A DNA stretch of 28,149 nt from an uncultured Methanomicrobiales archaeon (GTDB lineage: Archaea; Thermoplasmatota; Thermoplasmata; Methanomassiliicoccales; Methanomethylophilaceae), in contig CALAVG010000261.1 of NCBI GenBank assembly GCA_937892275.1, positions 1 to 28,149 on the forward strand. The letters run 5' to 3'. The notes beneath the pieces are model-generated. The model saw only the letters and a list, made by a program, of their open reading frames with translations. It was not told the origin of the DNA and did no database searches. Below, piece by piece: positions 7,022 through 15,648 of the stretch (positions within the stretch are counted from its first letter, which is position 1; each line of letters opens with the position of its first letter). A program made the position numbers and the translations under genes.

Positions 7022-7312
7022 ATGACTTACGACCCGGATGTTGCAATCACACTATGGCCGGAGTATTTCGATATCAACCTTACAAGGGCACAGGGTAGGA
7101 GACTTCCCAAGGAACTCTGCGTGGAGAAGCCCGATCTCGATATCATCGCAAAAGGTGCCATGATGCTCGATCTCGAATTCGAGATACTCGAGAACATGTC
7201 CTATCCCAAGTTCCCCCGCGAGAAGCACGGATGCGTCCGTGTGGAGAGAACCGATATGTCCAAGACCGAACTCCTTCCGAAGATTGCGGAAGTGCTTGTG
7301 AAGAACCAGTGA
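7022..7312 (+). CDS. srp19: Signal recognition particle 19 kDa subunit
   Basis: This 96-aa protein is the archaeal SRP19, which binds the 7S RNA and helps SRP54 assemble on it for co-translational membrane targeting. Typical motifs are ITLWPEYFDINLTRAQGRRLPKELCVEKP at the N terminus, with the WPxYFD and SRxxGRR/K-like elements, then ILENMSYPKFPREKHGCVRVER in the middle. Length is in the usual archaeal range of about 90-100 aa. Its ATG is leaderless behind a box A, and the next gene begins 9 bp after its stop with a GAGGTG ribosome site, so they form an operon. Confidence 0.95.
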   Translation: MTYDPDVAITLWPEYFDINLTRAQGRRLPKELCVEKPDLDIIAKGAMMLDLEFEILENMSYPKFPREKHGCVRVERTDMSKTELLPKIAEVLVKNQ

Positions 7313-7321
7313 GGTGTTGCA

Positions 7322-8707
7322 ATGATAAGCGGTCTGGATTCTAGGGTAATAGATGCGAACTCCGAAGCTCTTGGCATCCCCGTGTCCACACTCATGGACA
7401 ATGCGGGAAAGATTGTTGCCGGCTTCCTTGAGGAACACTACCCAGACGGACGCATACTGTTCGTGTGCGGACCGGGTAACAACGGAGGAGACGGATTCGC
7501 CTCTGCGCTTCTCATGGACCCCGATAAGGTCACAGTAGCGATGCTCAGGAAATCCAGCCAGATCCATTCCGAGATAGCAAAGCAGAGATATTCCAAGCTT
7601 GCCTGCAGGGTCGAGGAGTACAGTCCGGAACTGTTCAACGATGCGGATGTCATCGTCGACTGCGCTCTTGGTACCGGGATTAGGAAGGGGAAGGTAAAGG
7701 ACCCCTACAGATCGTTCATTATGGAGGCCAACGCTTCATGCCTCCCCATCGTATCCGTCGATGTCCCCTCGGGACTCGGATCGGATATCACAATCGTTCC
7801 CCAGACCACCATCACGTTCCACGACGTCAAGGTCGGCATGAACGACGATAACTGCGGGAACATCCTCGTCGCAGATGTTGGTATACCAGTAGATGCGATG
7901 AAGTACATCGGACCGGGAGACGTACTCAGATATCCTGTCCCCGATGAGAACAGTCACAAAGGAGAGAACGGAAGGCTCATGATCATCGCAGGAGGGCCCT
8001 ATTTCGGTGCTCCCGTCATGTGTTCCATGGCCGCTCTCCGCAGCGGAGCTGACATCGTAAGGCTGTTCACCCCTTCCAACGTGGCACAGTCCATCGCGAC
8101 CTACTGCCCCGTCCTCATGATCACACCCCTTCCGGGAGACCACCTGACGACAGATTCTGTCGACATGCTCCTGGAGGAATCAATGAAGTACGACACCGTC
8201 CTCATCGGACCCGGTATCGGAAAGGATCCCGACACGATGCTCACCGTGAAGGAATTCGTCAGGAAGTGCAAGACGCCCATGGTCATCGATGCTGATGCAT
8301 TGTCCGCCATCATCGGAATGGAGATCTTCACCCCTACGATCATCACGCCGCACAAAGGAGAGTTCAGGAAACTCGATTCCAAATACGGAGGCCCTGAACC
8401 CCTGGCACAGCTGATGAATGTCACGCTCCTGCTCAAGGGGCACGTCGACACAATCACCGACGGTAACGCCACCAGGTACAACCGGGCCGGAACCGCCGCG
8501 ATGACAGCTGCAGGTACCGGAGATGTCCTCTCTGGTTCAGTTGCGGCTCTGCTCTCCAAGGGACTCACCACCATGGAAGCCGCATCACTCGGTGCCTTCC
8601 TCACGGGAATGGCCGGAGAGTATGCCTTCAAGGACAAGTCCTACGGACTCATCGCGACCGATGTCATCGAGGAGATCCCGCACGTTCTGAGAGACAACCT
8701 GGAGTGA
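7322..8707 (+). CDS. nnr: Bifunctional NAD(P)H-hydrate epimerase / ADP-dependent dehydratase
   Basis: This 461-aa cytosolic repair enzyme restores damaged NAD(P)HX to NAD(P)H. The N-terminal YjeF epimerase domain (residues ~1-215) shows LFVCGPGNNGGDGFASALLM, DVIVDCALGTGI and IVSVDVPSGLGSD. The C-terminal ribokinase-like dehydratase domain (~220-455) shows GRLMIIAGGPYFGAPVMCSMAALRSGAD, LIGPGIGKD, MVIDADALSAI, TIITPHKGEF, LLLKGHVDTI and the catalytic AAGTGDVLSGSVAALL. It is complete and of normal length. A GAGGTG site lies just upstream of ATG 7322. It overlaps the next gene by four bases (GTGA), a sign of translational coupling. Confidence 0.95.
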   Translation: MISGLDSRVIDANSEALGIPVSTLMDNAGKIVAGFLEEHYPDGRILFVCGPGNNGGDGFASALLMDPDKVTVAMLRKSSQIHSEIAKQRYSKLACRVEEYSPELFNDADVIVDCALGTGIRKGKVKDPYRSFIMEANASCLPIVSVDVPSGLGSDITIVPQTTITFHDVKVGMNDDNCGNILVADVGIPVDAMKYIGPGDVLRYPVPDENSHKGENGRLMIIAGGPYFGAPVMCSMAALRSGADIVRLFTPSNVAQSIATYCPVLMITPLPGDHLTTDSVDMLLEESMKYDTVLIGPGIGKDPDTMLTVKEFVRKCKTPMVIDADALSAIIGMEIFTPTIITPHKGEFRKLDSKYGGPEPLAQLMNVTLLLKGHVDTITDGNATRYNRAGTAAMTAAGTGDVLSGSVAALLSKGLTTMEAASLGAFLTGMAGEYAFKDKSYGLIATDVIEEIPHVLRDNLE

Positions 8708-9504
8708 AGATGATCCCCCAGCCTGTCTACGGCATACCTGCACTGAAGGCTGGGAACGCCCTCATCATATGCGATCTCCACATAGGGGTCGAGTCACATC
8801 TTCGCTCGAAAGGTTTCCACCTCACATCGCATACGAACGATATGAGGCAGACGATATTGGATTCTGCAGACGAGGATATCAACAAACTAATCGTCCTTGG
8901 TGACGTGAAGGATTCTGTCCCTGGTTCAACCAAGCAGGAATACGCGGAGATCCCTGATTTCTTCGAGAGCCTGTTCGAGCGCTTCGATACCATCGATGTG
9001 GTCAGAGGTAACCACGATACGATGATCGAGGAATTCCTCCCTCCGCGCGTCCGGATACGCCCTGCAACAGGGATGAAATTCGATGATCTCGGACTCATCC
9101 ACGGCCACACATGGCCCTCCCAGGATGTCATGGACTGCGAGACGCTGATCCTCGGCCACAACCATCCTGCGGTGATGTTCAGGGACGGAGTTGGGAGACA
9201 GATTACCGAACCCTGTTGGTTCAGAGGGAACTTCGCGAAGGATGAGAACGACAAATATCAGAAGCTCCCGAAGAACTTCATCGTGATCCCTGCATTCAAC
9301 AGGATGCTAGGAGGATCGCCCATCAATGTCATCGGGGAAGATCTGCTGGGGCCCGTCCTCAACAGCGACCTCCTGGACCTGGACAACGGTTCAATCTACC
9401 TTCTCGACGGGATCTGCCTTGGTAAGAGGTCCGGGAACATGCTCAAGGGGAAAGAGAACAACAGATTCAAACAGGGACCGAATACACGTGCCAAATACAG
9501 TTGA
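8704..9504 (+). CDS. Metallophosphoesterase, archaeal SbcD-like type
   Basis: This 266-aa protein of the calcineurin-like phosphoesterase fold differs from the one at 4968. Motifs in order are ICDLHIGVESHLRSKGF (DxH, ~23-39), LIVLGDVKDSVPG (GDxxD variant, ~63-75), VVRGNHDTMIEEF (GNHD, ~98-110), LIHGHTWPS (~128-136) and LILGHNHPAVMF (GHxH, ~146-157). This short archaeal family is often annotated as a putative phosphoesterase of the MJ0037 or ligase-associated type; the substrate is not known. The frame begins with GTG at 8704, overlapping the stop of nnr. The ATG at 8710 is an equally possible start two codons later. It is the last gene of the SRP19 operon. Confidence 0.85.
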   Translation: MKMIPQPVYGIPALKAGNALIICDLHIGVESHLRSKGFHLTSHTNDMRQTILDSADEDINKLIVLGDVKDSVPGSTKQEYAEIPDFFESLFERFDTIDVVRGNHDTMIEEFLPPRVRIRPATGMKFDDLGLIHGHTWPSQDVMDCETLILGHNHPAVMFRDGVGRQITEPCWFRGNFAKDENDKYQKLPKNFIVIPAFNRMLGGSPINVIGEDLLGPVLNSDLLDLDNGSIYLLDGICLGKRSGNMLKGKENNRFKQGPNTRAKYS

Positions 9505-9654
9505 TTCGTCCAGATCCCCTTGACCTCCTTATAAGAACATAGCATCCAGTCGGTAAACAAACACCGTTGAATAATTGTCGTGCAAAAGATATTTTCCCAT
9601 CTCTGGCTATATCATTAGGAAATTTTAACCAGGTTTTATCCAAAGCAAACTCCA

Positions 9655-9691
9655 TTATATACGGCTGATTGGATTATACATCCAATTCAGC
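9655..9691 (+). promoter_or_regulatory. Island promoter with palindromic operator
   Basis: A strong box A (TTATATA, 9655-9661) places the transcription start near 9684. That falls inside an inverted repeat: GCTGATTGGAT (9664-9674), TATAC, then ATCCAATTCAGC (9680-9691), with one extra base in the right arm. The core TTGGATTATACATCCAA has 6-bp arms with no mismatch. This is the layout expected for a dimeric repressor that blocks initiation, and it lies directly ahead of the transporter genes. From 9505 to 9654 I see only weaker A/T-rich box-A-like stretches and no gene. Confidence 0.7.
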
Positions 9692-9702
9692 GGTGGTACT
9701 TT

Positions 9703-11082
9703 TTGAACTCCATCAATAAGAAGGTAATGATTTCGGTAATCATCATAGCGGCCATATGCATCGCCCTTCCGATAACAGGTCTGACCAAAGTCTCACAGGA
9801 CCAGAGCCACGGCCTTCTCATCGATTTCGGATATTGGAACGCATCCTGGACCGAAATGACTTTCACAGATGAAATGACAGGTTACGGTGTTCTAGAAACG
9901 GCATGCGATATGCGGGGCTACAGCCTTCAACGCGACACTGACGGAAGCGTTATTAGCGTCGATGGAAAAATGGCCCTGAAGGACATGCCCTGGAGACTGT
10001 ACAAACTTGTGGATAACGCATGGTCACAAGTTGACGACCCCTCAGCATTCCATGCAGCTGACGAACAATTCCTTTGCTGGGCTCGCGCAAATTCTGCGAG
10101 CACGGTCATCACACCTACCGATTCCACTGACCACCAATACTTCAGCTACGCGGACAAGGGAATCTCTAAGCACACCGGCCAAAAGATCAAGGTCGTGTCC
10201 CTCGCACCCTCCATAACGGAGACAATCTGCGCCCTTGAAGGCGGAATCGACTACATCATCGGTACGGACGTCTACAGCGACTACCCCGCGGAGATCACCA
10301 AACGTAAACAGCAGGGACTCATCGCTGACACCGGCGGATATACCGACCCTAGCTATGAGCTGATTGTTAAGATCAATCCCGACCTCGTATTCTGCGACGG
10401 AGGCGTAGGTCAGCAGATCACAATCGCAGATAAACTCCGCAAATCGGGAATATCATGCTGCGTGCTTTCAGACAGTACCAGCATTGACGCACTCTATGAA
10501 AACATCTGGCTAACCTACTGCAGTCTGGGATTCCCGGATTCCGCCACTGGTGAGATCCAGGAGATTGGACGCATCATAGACGATGTCGCAGGTATCGCTG
10601 GTGAGACGCTCACCAGAACCTTTGTGGCCCTGTCCACCGACCCCTCGCCGTGGACCGCCGGGAGCGACACATACATCGATGACATCATCGGGACCCTAGG
10701 TGGGAACAACGTGTTCAACGACAAGCCCTCGTGGTACATGGTCGTAAAGGAGACCATTCGCATGAAGGACCCAGGCTTGATCATAATCATGATGGTGGAT
10801 AAGATCACGACCGAGGAGGAATACCAGAGGGCCCTGGATAGAATGGATCCCGTCTGGAAGGAGACGCCAGCATTCCAGGACGGGAGGGTATACTTCTTTA
10901 CAGGGGAGGCGAACAACGTTCTCTCCAGACCTGGACCGCGTCTGTGCGAAGCGGCGGAGCTCATCGCCCAAGTGATGAACCCAGAGGCGTTCCACGACGA
11001 CGACCCCAGCGCGCCCGTGCTGCCACACTACGTCCACGACAACTACAGGGACTACCTCAGATACCAGGAGGAACAGGCATGA
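9703..11082 (+). CDS. BtuF-like ABC substrate-binding protein with DUF4430-like N-terminal domain
   Basis: This 459-aa exported protein has a signal sequence at residues ~8-27 (VMISVIIIAAICIALPITGL). Residues ~35-128 resemble DUF4430, the transcobalamin/intrinsic-factor C-terminal beta domain (YGVLETACDMRGYSLQRDTDG, VISVDGK, WRLYKLVDNAW). Residues ~160-430 form a class III binding protein as in BtuF: VVSLAPSITETICALEG, YIIGTDVYSDYP (compare the YCDYP motif of BtuF) and YELIVKINPDLVF, then IGTLGGNNVF and the C-terminal lobe. Ordinary BtuF proteins lack the extra N-terminal domain. The start is TTG, chosen because GGTGGT lies 5 nt upstream and because it adds the positive N-terminal residues a signal needs; ATG 9727 is the alternative. 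It overlaps the next gene (ATGA). The ligand is probably a corrinoid, but iron-siderophore or heme uptake uses the same fold. Confidence 0.88.
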   Translation: MNSINKKVMISVIIIAAICIALPITGLTKVSQDQSHGLLIDFGYWNASWTEMTFTDEMTGYGVLETACDMRGYSLQRDTDGSVISVDGKMALKDMPWRLYKLVDNAWSQVDDPSAFHAADEQFLCWARANSASTVITPTDSTDHQYFSYADKGISKHTGQKIKVVSLAPSITETICALEGGIDYIIGTDVYSDYPAEITKRKQQGLIADTGGYTDPSYELIVKINPDLVFCDGGVGQQITIADKLRKSGISCCVLSDSTSIDALYENIWLTYCSLGFPDSATGEIQEIGRIIDDVAGIAGETLTRTFVALSTDPSPWTAGSDTYIDDIIGTLGGNNVFNDKPSWYMVVKETIRMKDPGLIIIMMVDKITTEEEYQRALDRMDPVWKETPAFQDGRVYFFTGEANNVLSRPGPRLCEAAELIAQVMNPEAFHDDDPSAPVLPHYVHDNYRDYLRYQEEQA

Positions 11083-12992
11083 AATTCAGATATCTGCTCG
11101 CAACGCTAGCCCTAGCAGCGGTTATGCTAATCATCCCGATGCAGCAGGAGAATGCAGAGGATGTTCAGAACGGATTTCTCATCGACATGGGCAACGGGAT
11201 TACACATTGGACCTCCCCGACGGGAACGGACGCCGTCTCTATGGCCGAGACGTACGCCAAATCCCTCGGGCTGGAGTTCGAGAGGAAGGACAACGGGATT
11301 CTCAGGATTGGAGAGATGACGGAACATTCAGTGGGATCGGTCCTCTGCTCCTGGCATTTATACAAGTGGAGCGGGACGGTATGGGCCCCTACCACGGACA
11401 CATCATATTCAACTGGAAGCATCGCTTGGGGATTCTACCCAGATGGCATACTCCCTACCGAGACACCCGAATACAAGGCCGCATGGACCTCTTTCAGAGG
11501 GAGCTCGAGTTCATCCGGTATCTCGCAATCATACGGTACCAAGGAGGTCAAGACACCTCTCGAGTGGTACAAGACTTATAGGACAGGTTTCGTCGACTCA
11601 TCGATCATCATCGGAGGGAAATACCTCTACCACACAACTTATGGAGAGAGCGACACCTCTGGTGACAGATCACACGCTTTCCTCTACTGCCTCAACAGGA
11701 CCACCACTGAGACGCTGTGGAGGTTCGATCTGTCATCCGGAGGCGGGCAATACCCCGTCGACAGGGACAACGGTTACAACATCACATCTCCGCTCATCAT
11801 CGGCGACCTGATTGTCATAAACTCCGCCACGACTCACGGGGAGAAGGGGCAGACCACGTTCATGTGCACGTACCTCCTCGACAGGTACACCGGTGAGCTC
11901 CTGGATACAGAGGAGATCGCTCATGACCCTCCGAAGAATGAGAGGGGCATGCCTGTGTGGAGCGGAAGGACATTCATCAACGGAGGGACATCTCCTGTGT
12001 ACGACTCCGGAGCCATGTACTTCGGTACCTCCGACGGACGCATCGTCGCATACTCTGTATCGAAGACCGAGGGTCTGGATCTCCTCTGGGAGTTCGCGCC
12101 CAACGCAGACGTTGACCCTGATGGCAAGTACATCGGCAGCAGGGGAAGCTTCTATTACTACTCGCCGACCATCGTCGACATCAACGGCACTAGGATCCTA
12201 TATATGGGCAACTACGAGGGATACATCTTCGCAGTCAATGCCACTACGGGCGAGCTGATCTGGCAGAAGCAGCTGATCGCACTTTATGAAAAGAACAAAC
12301 TTCACCCCAGAACACCCGGCGCAGTAGATCTAATCACATACATCGGCGACGGGCGTATAGTCGCCACATGTACTGACGGGGGAATGTCCCCGATCATGGG
12401 GCACATCGTTTGTATCGACGCCGCGACAGGTAACGGTTCCGGAAGTGCGGACAACTACTGGAGAATCGACGGGGTGACACAGGGGACAGTCCCGGTTGGA
12501 AACAGCGACATGATCATCTATGCCACGCCTGGGCAGAACAAGTGCATCGACAGTGACCCGTCCTTCGATAGTACAGGCATCTATCGCCTAGATAAGGACG
12601 GTAAGACCGTCTGGAGGGCCGACACCAACCTAATCTGGTCCCGTCTGACTGTGGCAGAGGACGTAGTGTATATGTCCGAATACTCTGCAGGATTTTTCGA
12701 TGACGGAGGACACGTCCTAGCCAGGAGTATCGACGACGGATCCGTCATCTGGTCTGTCAAACTGGAACCCTACTCCAAGGATTCCTACTCCATGGTCGCA
12801 CCAACCATAATTGAAGGTAAGATCTATGCCGCGAACGACTATGGCGCGGTCTTCTGTATTTCCATAGTCGAGGGAAAGAAATGGGACGGGGGAGGGGACA
12901 TCATCCTTCCCGGCGGGTTCTACCATTGGTCGTGGGCTCTGCTAATAATCGTCATAATTGCGGCGCTAGTGGCGCTTGTGAGATATTATTGA
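11079..12992 (+). CDS. Membrane-anchored PQQ-like beta-propeller with DUF4430-like N-terminal domain
   Basis: This 637-aa surface protein has a signal peptide at residues 1-26 (FRYLLATLALAAVMLIIPM) and a DUF4430-like domain at ~33-130 (GFLIDMGNG, AETYAKSLGLEFERKDNGILRIGE, WHLYKWSG). A PQQ/BamB-type propeller spans ~195-600, with seven or eight blades marked by YCLNRTTTETLWRF, LLDRYTGELLDT, YSVSKTEGLDLLWEF, AVNATTGELIWQKQL, CIDAATG, YRLDKDGKTVWRA, ARSIDDGSVIWSVKL and FCISIVEGKKW. A C-terminal transmembrane helix (~613-634, WSWALLIIVIIAALVALVRYY) holds it to the membrane facing outward. The frame is open to 10944, but the ATG overlapping the upstream stop, after a GGAGGAAC site, is the natural start. 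Its place inside an ABC importer operon suggests a receptor that hands ligand to the binding protein; that is inference. Confidence 0.87.
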   Translation: MKFRYLLATLALAAVMLIIPMQQENAEDVQNGFLIDMGNGITHWTSPTGTDAVSMAETYAKSLGLEFERKDNGILRIGEMTEHSVGSVLCSWHLYKWSGTVWAPTTDTSYSTGSIAWGFYPDGILPTETPEYKAAWTSFRGSSSSSGISQSYGTKEVKTPLEWYKTYRTGFVDSSIIIGGKYLYHTTYGESDTSGDRSHAFLYCLNRTTTETLWRFDLSSGGGQYPVDRDNGYNITSPLIIGDLIVINSATTHGEKGQTTFMCTYLLDRYTGELLDTEEIAHDPPKNERGMPVWSGRTFINGGTSPVYDSGAMYFGTSDGRIVAYSVSKTEGLDLLWEFAPNADVDPDGKYIGSRGSFYYYSPTIVDINGTRILYMGNYEGYIFAVNATTGELIWQKQLIALYEKNKLHPRTPGAVDLITYIGDGRIVATCTDGGMSPIMGHIVCIDAATGNGSGSADNYWRIDGVTQGTVPVGNSDMIIYATPGQNKCIDSDPSFDSTGIYRLDKDGKTVWRADTNLIWSRLTVAEDVVYMSEYSAGFFDDGGHVLARSIDDGSVIWSVKLEPYSKDSYSMVAPTIIEGKIYAANDYGAVFCISIVEGKKWDGGGDIILPGGFYHWSWALLIIVIIAALVALVRYY

Positions 12993-13000
12993 GGTGAAAT

Positions 13001-14659
13001 ATGTCTGAAAAGAAAGGATTCTGGAATACGGTGAAAAGGGGCTACGCCTCCATGAAGGACGAACTGAACCCCGATCAAAGGGGTCGGGGCAGCGGAGGAG
13101 CTCCCCCACAACAGCCCAACTATCCTCCGCAGGATAGATATCAACCGCCTCAGCAGTATTACCAACAGCCACCACAACAGCAGGTACCACCTCAATACCA
13201 GCAACAGCAGCAACCGCCTCAGCAGTATTACCAACAGCAACCCACGCAGGGAGGATATCAACAGCCTCCCCAGCAATACAGTAAGCAACCACCTCAGTAC
13301 TACCAGCAGCCACCACAACAACAATCGCTTAACCCTCCCCAGAAAGAACCGATGTACACGATGCCCCAGGGCTACAAGAATGCAGTATTCCCACAGGACC
13401 CGAACGAGCTTCAGCAAGTCCCGCCTCAGGAGCAAATACATCAGCAGCCTGGATATCCGCCACAAGTAGGATATCAACAGCAACCGTACGGTTACCAGCG
13501 GCCTCAGATGGAACAGCCACAGGAGCAGCAGCACAGGGAGAGACATCACCCTGTGCAGGCCGTCGTCGGATTGATCAGGAAGAACAGACCCGAGGAGCTT
13601 GATGGGGAGGTCAGCGAGCTTATCGTCAAGAAGCGCAGGTTCAGACTCATCGTTGTTTTCGGAGTGGTAATGTCTATTGTGGCATTCCTGATATCGATCT
13701 CCATTTCGGCAGGAGGTATAGTTCCCGTCACAGATGCGATCGGTGCCATGATATCAGCGATAGGCAAAGGCGGAGAGAATCTGAACACCGTCGAGCTATA
13801 CATCTATCAATCACGTCTGCCGCGTGCTATAGCAGCGATCGGAGTGGGCGCAGGTCTCGCGATAGCAGGTTGCATGTATCAGGCGATTATCAGGAACCCT
13901 CTTGTCGACCCATACATTACAGGAGTGTCGTCAGGAGCCGGATGTTTCGCTGTCGCGGTTGTTGCACTCGGTGTCTCGATCCCATTCATTGGATCCAACA
14001 CCCTTTACATCATCCCAGTCGCTGCGATCGTCGGTGGTCTCATCGCATTCGCTATCACCATGGGGGTGGCCGAGGGTTCGGGAGGATCCGCTTCCAATTA
14101 CATCCTTGCAGGAGTCATCGTTGGATTCGCCCTGTCCTCGGTACAGACGGTCTTCCTATCAATGGCGAAGGACAATCTTTCCAACGCCATGTGGTGGCTT
14201 TACGGATCGTTCGCCAACATCACCTGGGAGAACGCCTGGATTGTCATGATCCCCGCACTCGGAATATCGTTGCTTGCGATGATATGGGCAAGAGAGTTCA
14301 ACCTTTTCATGATGGGAGAGGAACAGGCCAAACAGCTAGGAATGAACGTAAAGAGATTCAAGAGGACGATGATGGTTATCGCTTCTGTCCTCACGGCAAT
14401 CTGTGTAGCGTTCTGCGGAATCATCGGATTCGTCGGATTGATCATCCCTCATGCATGCAGAATGGCCCTCGGGACCGACCACAGGCTGATAATGCCCGCA
14501 TCGATCGTTCTTGGAGCGTGCCTCATGATGTTCTCGGACCTCATCGCTAGGACCGTGCTCTCTCCGCTGGAACTTCCTGTCGGAGCGATCACCGCCATGA
14601 TCGGTACCCCGATCTTCGCATACATGCTCGTCAAGAGGGGGCGTGAGTACGATGCCTAA
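13001..14659 (+). CDS. FecCD/BtuC-type ABC permease with Gln/Pro-rich extension
   Basis: This 552-aa protein has two very different parts. Residues 1 to ~185 are low-complexity and hydrophilic, rich in Gln, Pro and Tyr, with PPQQYYQQ-type units. They follow a short charged start (MSEKKGFWNTVKRGYASMKDEL). Residues ~210-550 are a normal FecCD permease. The core starts with RFRLIVVFGVVMSIVAFLISISISAGG and contains LPRAIAAIGVGAGLAIAGCMYQAIIRNPLVDPYITGVSSGAG (the RNPLxxPxxxGxSSGA motif), then WWLYGSFANITWE. The EAA-like contact loop is GIIGFVGLIIPHACRMALGTDHR. Typical permeases of this family are about 330-350 aa, so the extension is unusual and should lie in the cytoplasm. A GAGGTGA site precedes ATG 13001. 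The gene overlaps the ATPase gene. Confidence 0.9.
   Translation: MSEKKGFWNTVKRGYASMKDELNPDQRGRGSGGAPPQQPNYPPQDRYQPPQQYYQQPPQQQVPPQYQQQQQPPQQYYQQQPTQGGYQQPPQQYSKQPPQYYQQPPQQQSLNPPQKEPMYTMPQGYKNAVFPQDPNELQQVPPQEQIHQQPGYPPQVGYQQQPYGYQRPQMEQPQEQQHRERHHPVQAVVGLIRKNRPEELDGEVSELIVKKRRFRLIVVFGVVMSIVAFLISISISAGGIVPVTDAIGAMISAIGKGGENLNTVELYIYQSRLPRAIAAIGVGAGLAIAGCMYQAIIRNPLVDPYITGVSSGAGCFAVAVVALGVSIPFIGSNTLYIIPVAAIVGGLIAFAITMGVAEGSGGSASNYILAGVIVGFALSSVQTVFLSMAKDNLSNAMWWLYGSFANITWENAWIVMIPALGISLLAMIWAREFNLFMMGEEQAKQLGMNVKRFKRTMMVIASVLTAICVAFCGIIGFVGLIIPHACRMALGTDHRLIMPASIVLGACLMMFSDLIARTVLSPLELPVGAITAMIGTPIFAYMLVKRGREYDA
13142..13238 (+). repeat. Direct repeat within the Gln/Pro-rich coding region
   Basis: A 28-bp sequence beginning CAACCGCCTCAGCAG occurs exactly at 13142-13169 and again at 13211-13238, 69 bp (23 codons) apart. 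Shorter partial copies lie around it (PPQQYYQQ-like codons to about 13320). Exact DNA identity, with many synonymous codons available, points to recent duplication or slippage rather than protein-level selection alone. Confidence 0.85.
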
Positions 14660-15563
14660 GGTAGCTTCACTATTCAACAGTCAGCCGCAACAGGAATTCA
14701 TTCCGGATCCGAACCCGACAATCTCTAGCAGGATTCCTGCGGATGGAACGGTCCTCCGCATCGAGAACCTGTGCATGAACTTCGAGGACCATCAAGCGGT
14801 CAGGAACGTCAGCTATTCACTACCGAAGGGAAAACTGGTGGGACTCATAGGACCGAACGGATGCGGTAAGTCAACAATGATGAAATGCATCTGTAAGGTA
14901 CACCAGATGACGTCGGGATCCATCTTTGTTGGCGGACAGGATATCTCGAATCTCAAGCCGGCCGACGTATCCAAGCTTGTTGCTTCGGTCCCTGCCGAGG
15001 CAGGACAGACCTTTGGAATGACGGTCATGGATATGGTCATGCTCGGAAGGTACCCCTTCGTCGACAGGATCTGGTGGGAGACCGAAGAGGATGAGAGGGT
15101 TGTCCGCGAGGCGATGAGAACATTCGGTATAGACCACCTCAGGAGGAAGAAAGTATCCACCTTGTCATCAGGAGAGAGGCAGAGAGCGCTCATTGCCAAG
15201 GCCTATGTCCAACAACCGATACTTATGCTGGTGGATGAACCCACGTCACATTTGGACATGAAGTACAAACTCGATGTCATGGAGTACCTGCAGAACATGG
15301 CCAGGAACGACATGACTGTTCTAGTCGCAGAGCACGACATCTCTCTGATGGCAAGATACTGCGACCTGTGTGTCATCATGAAGAAGGGTCAGATAGTCAC
15401 CATAGGGGATCCCAAAGAAGTTGTCACCGAGAGTCTAATCCGCGATGTGTATGAAGTGGATGCCCGCGTCGGCCTGGATGCTGACGGCGAGATCTATGTT
15501 CTCCCAAAGAAGGCGCGTTGGGACAATAACCCTGACGAGGTGCACTTCGGATCGAACAACTGA
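14652..15563 (+). CDS. BtuD/FecE-type ABC transporter ATPase
   Basis: This ATPase of about 303 aa energises the FecCD-type permease. It shows Walker A GPNGCGKST (around residues 69-77), a Q-loop region replaced by VASVPAEAGQTFGMTVMDMVMLGRYP, the signature LSSGERQRALIAKAY (variant of LSGGQ), Walker B PILMLVDEPTSHLD and the H-loop VAEHD. MVMLGRYP is typical for ATPases of the iron/cobalamin class. Residues 1-34 precede the fold and include SQPQQEFIPDPNPT, a polar leader that echoes the Q/P-rich permease tail. The GTG at 14643 would add three residues. ATG 14652 is preferred because GAGGGG (14635-14640) would be only 2 nt from the GTG. Either start lies inside the end of the permease gene. Confidence 0.92.
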   Translation: MPKVASLFNSQPQQEFIPDPNPTISSRIPADGTVLRIENLCMNFEDHQAVRNVSYSLPKGKLVGLIGPNGCGKSTMMKCICKVHQMTSGSIFVGGQDISNLKPADVSKLVASVPAEAGQTFGMTVMDMVMLGRYPFVDRIWWETEEDERVVREAMRTFGIDHLRRKKVSTLSSGERQRALIAKAYVQQPILMLVDEPTSHLDMKYKLDVMEYLQNMARNDMTVLVAEHDISLMARYCDLCVIMKKGQIVTIGDPKEVVTESLIRDVYEVDARVGLDADGEIYVLPKKARWDNNPDEVHFGSNN

Positions 15564-15600
15564 CATCTTACAATTCCTAAAACAATGAAATAAACTTCAA

Positions 15601-15614
15601 GCTCCAGCAGGAGC
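15601..15614 (+). repeat. Short hairpin between the ATPase and the repeat-protein genes
   Basis: GCTCC-AGCA-GGAGC forms a 5-bp stem in the 85-bp gap after the ATPase stop. There is no T-run after it, so it may be an attenuator, a processing site or chance. I see no convincing box A in the gap, so the downstream genes may be read from the 9655 promoter. Confidence 0.35.
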
Positions 15615-15648
15615 ACTCAAACCCTTTCATACACCGGAGAGAATTGAA

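Noticed and set aside
9505..9702. Cobalamin riboswitch upstream of the transporter
   Set aside because: No B12-box-like conserved sequence is seen, and the expected leader is too short, about 20 nt from the predicted start to the TTG codon.
13120..13330. CRISPR-like array
   Set aside because: The repeats are in-frame Gln/Pro codons inside the permease gene, without regular unique spacers.
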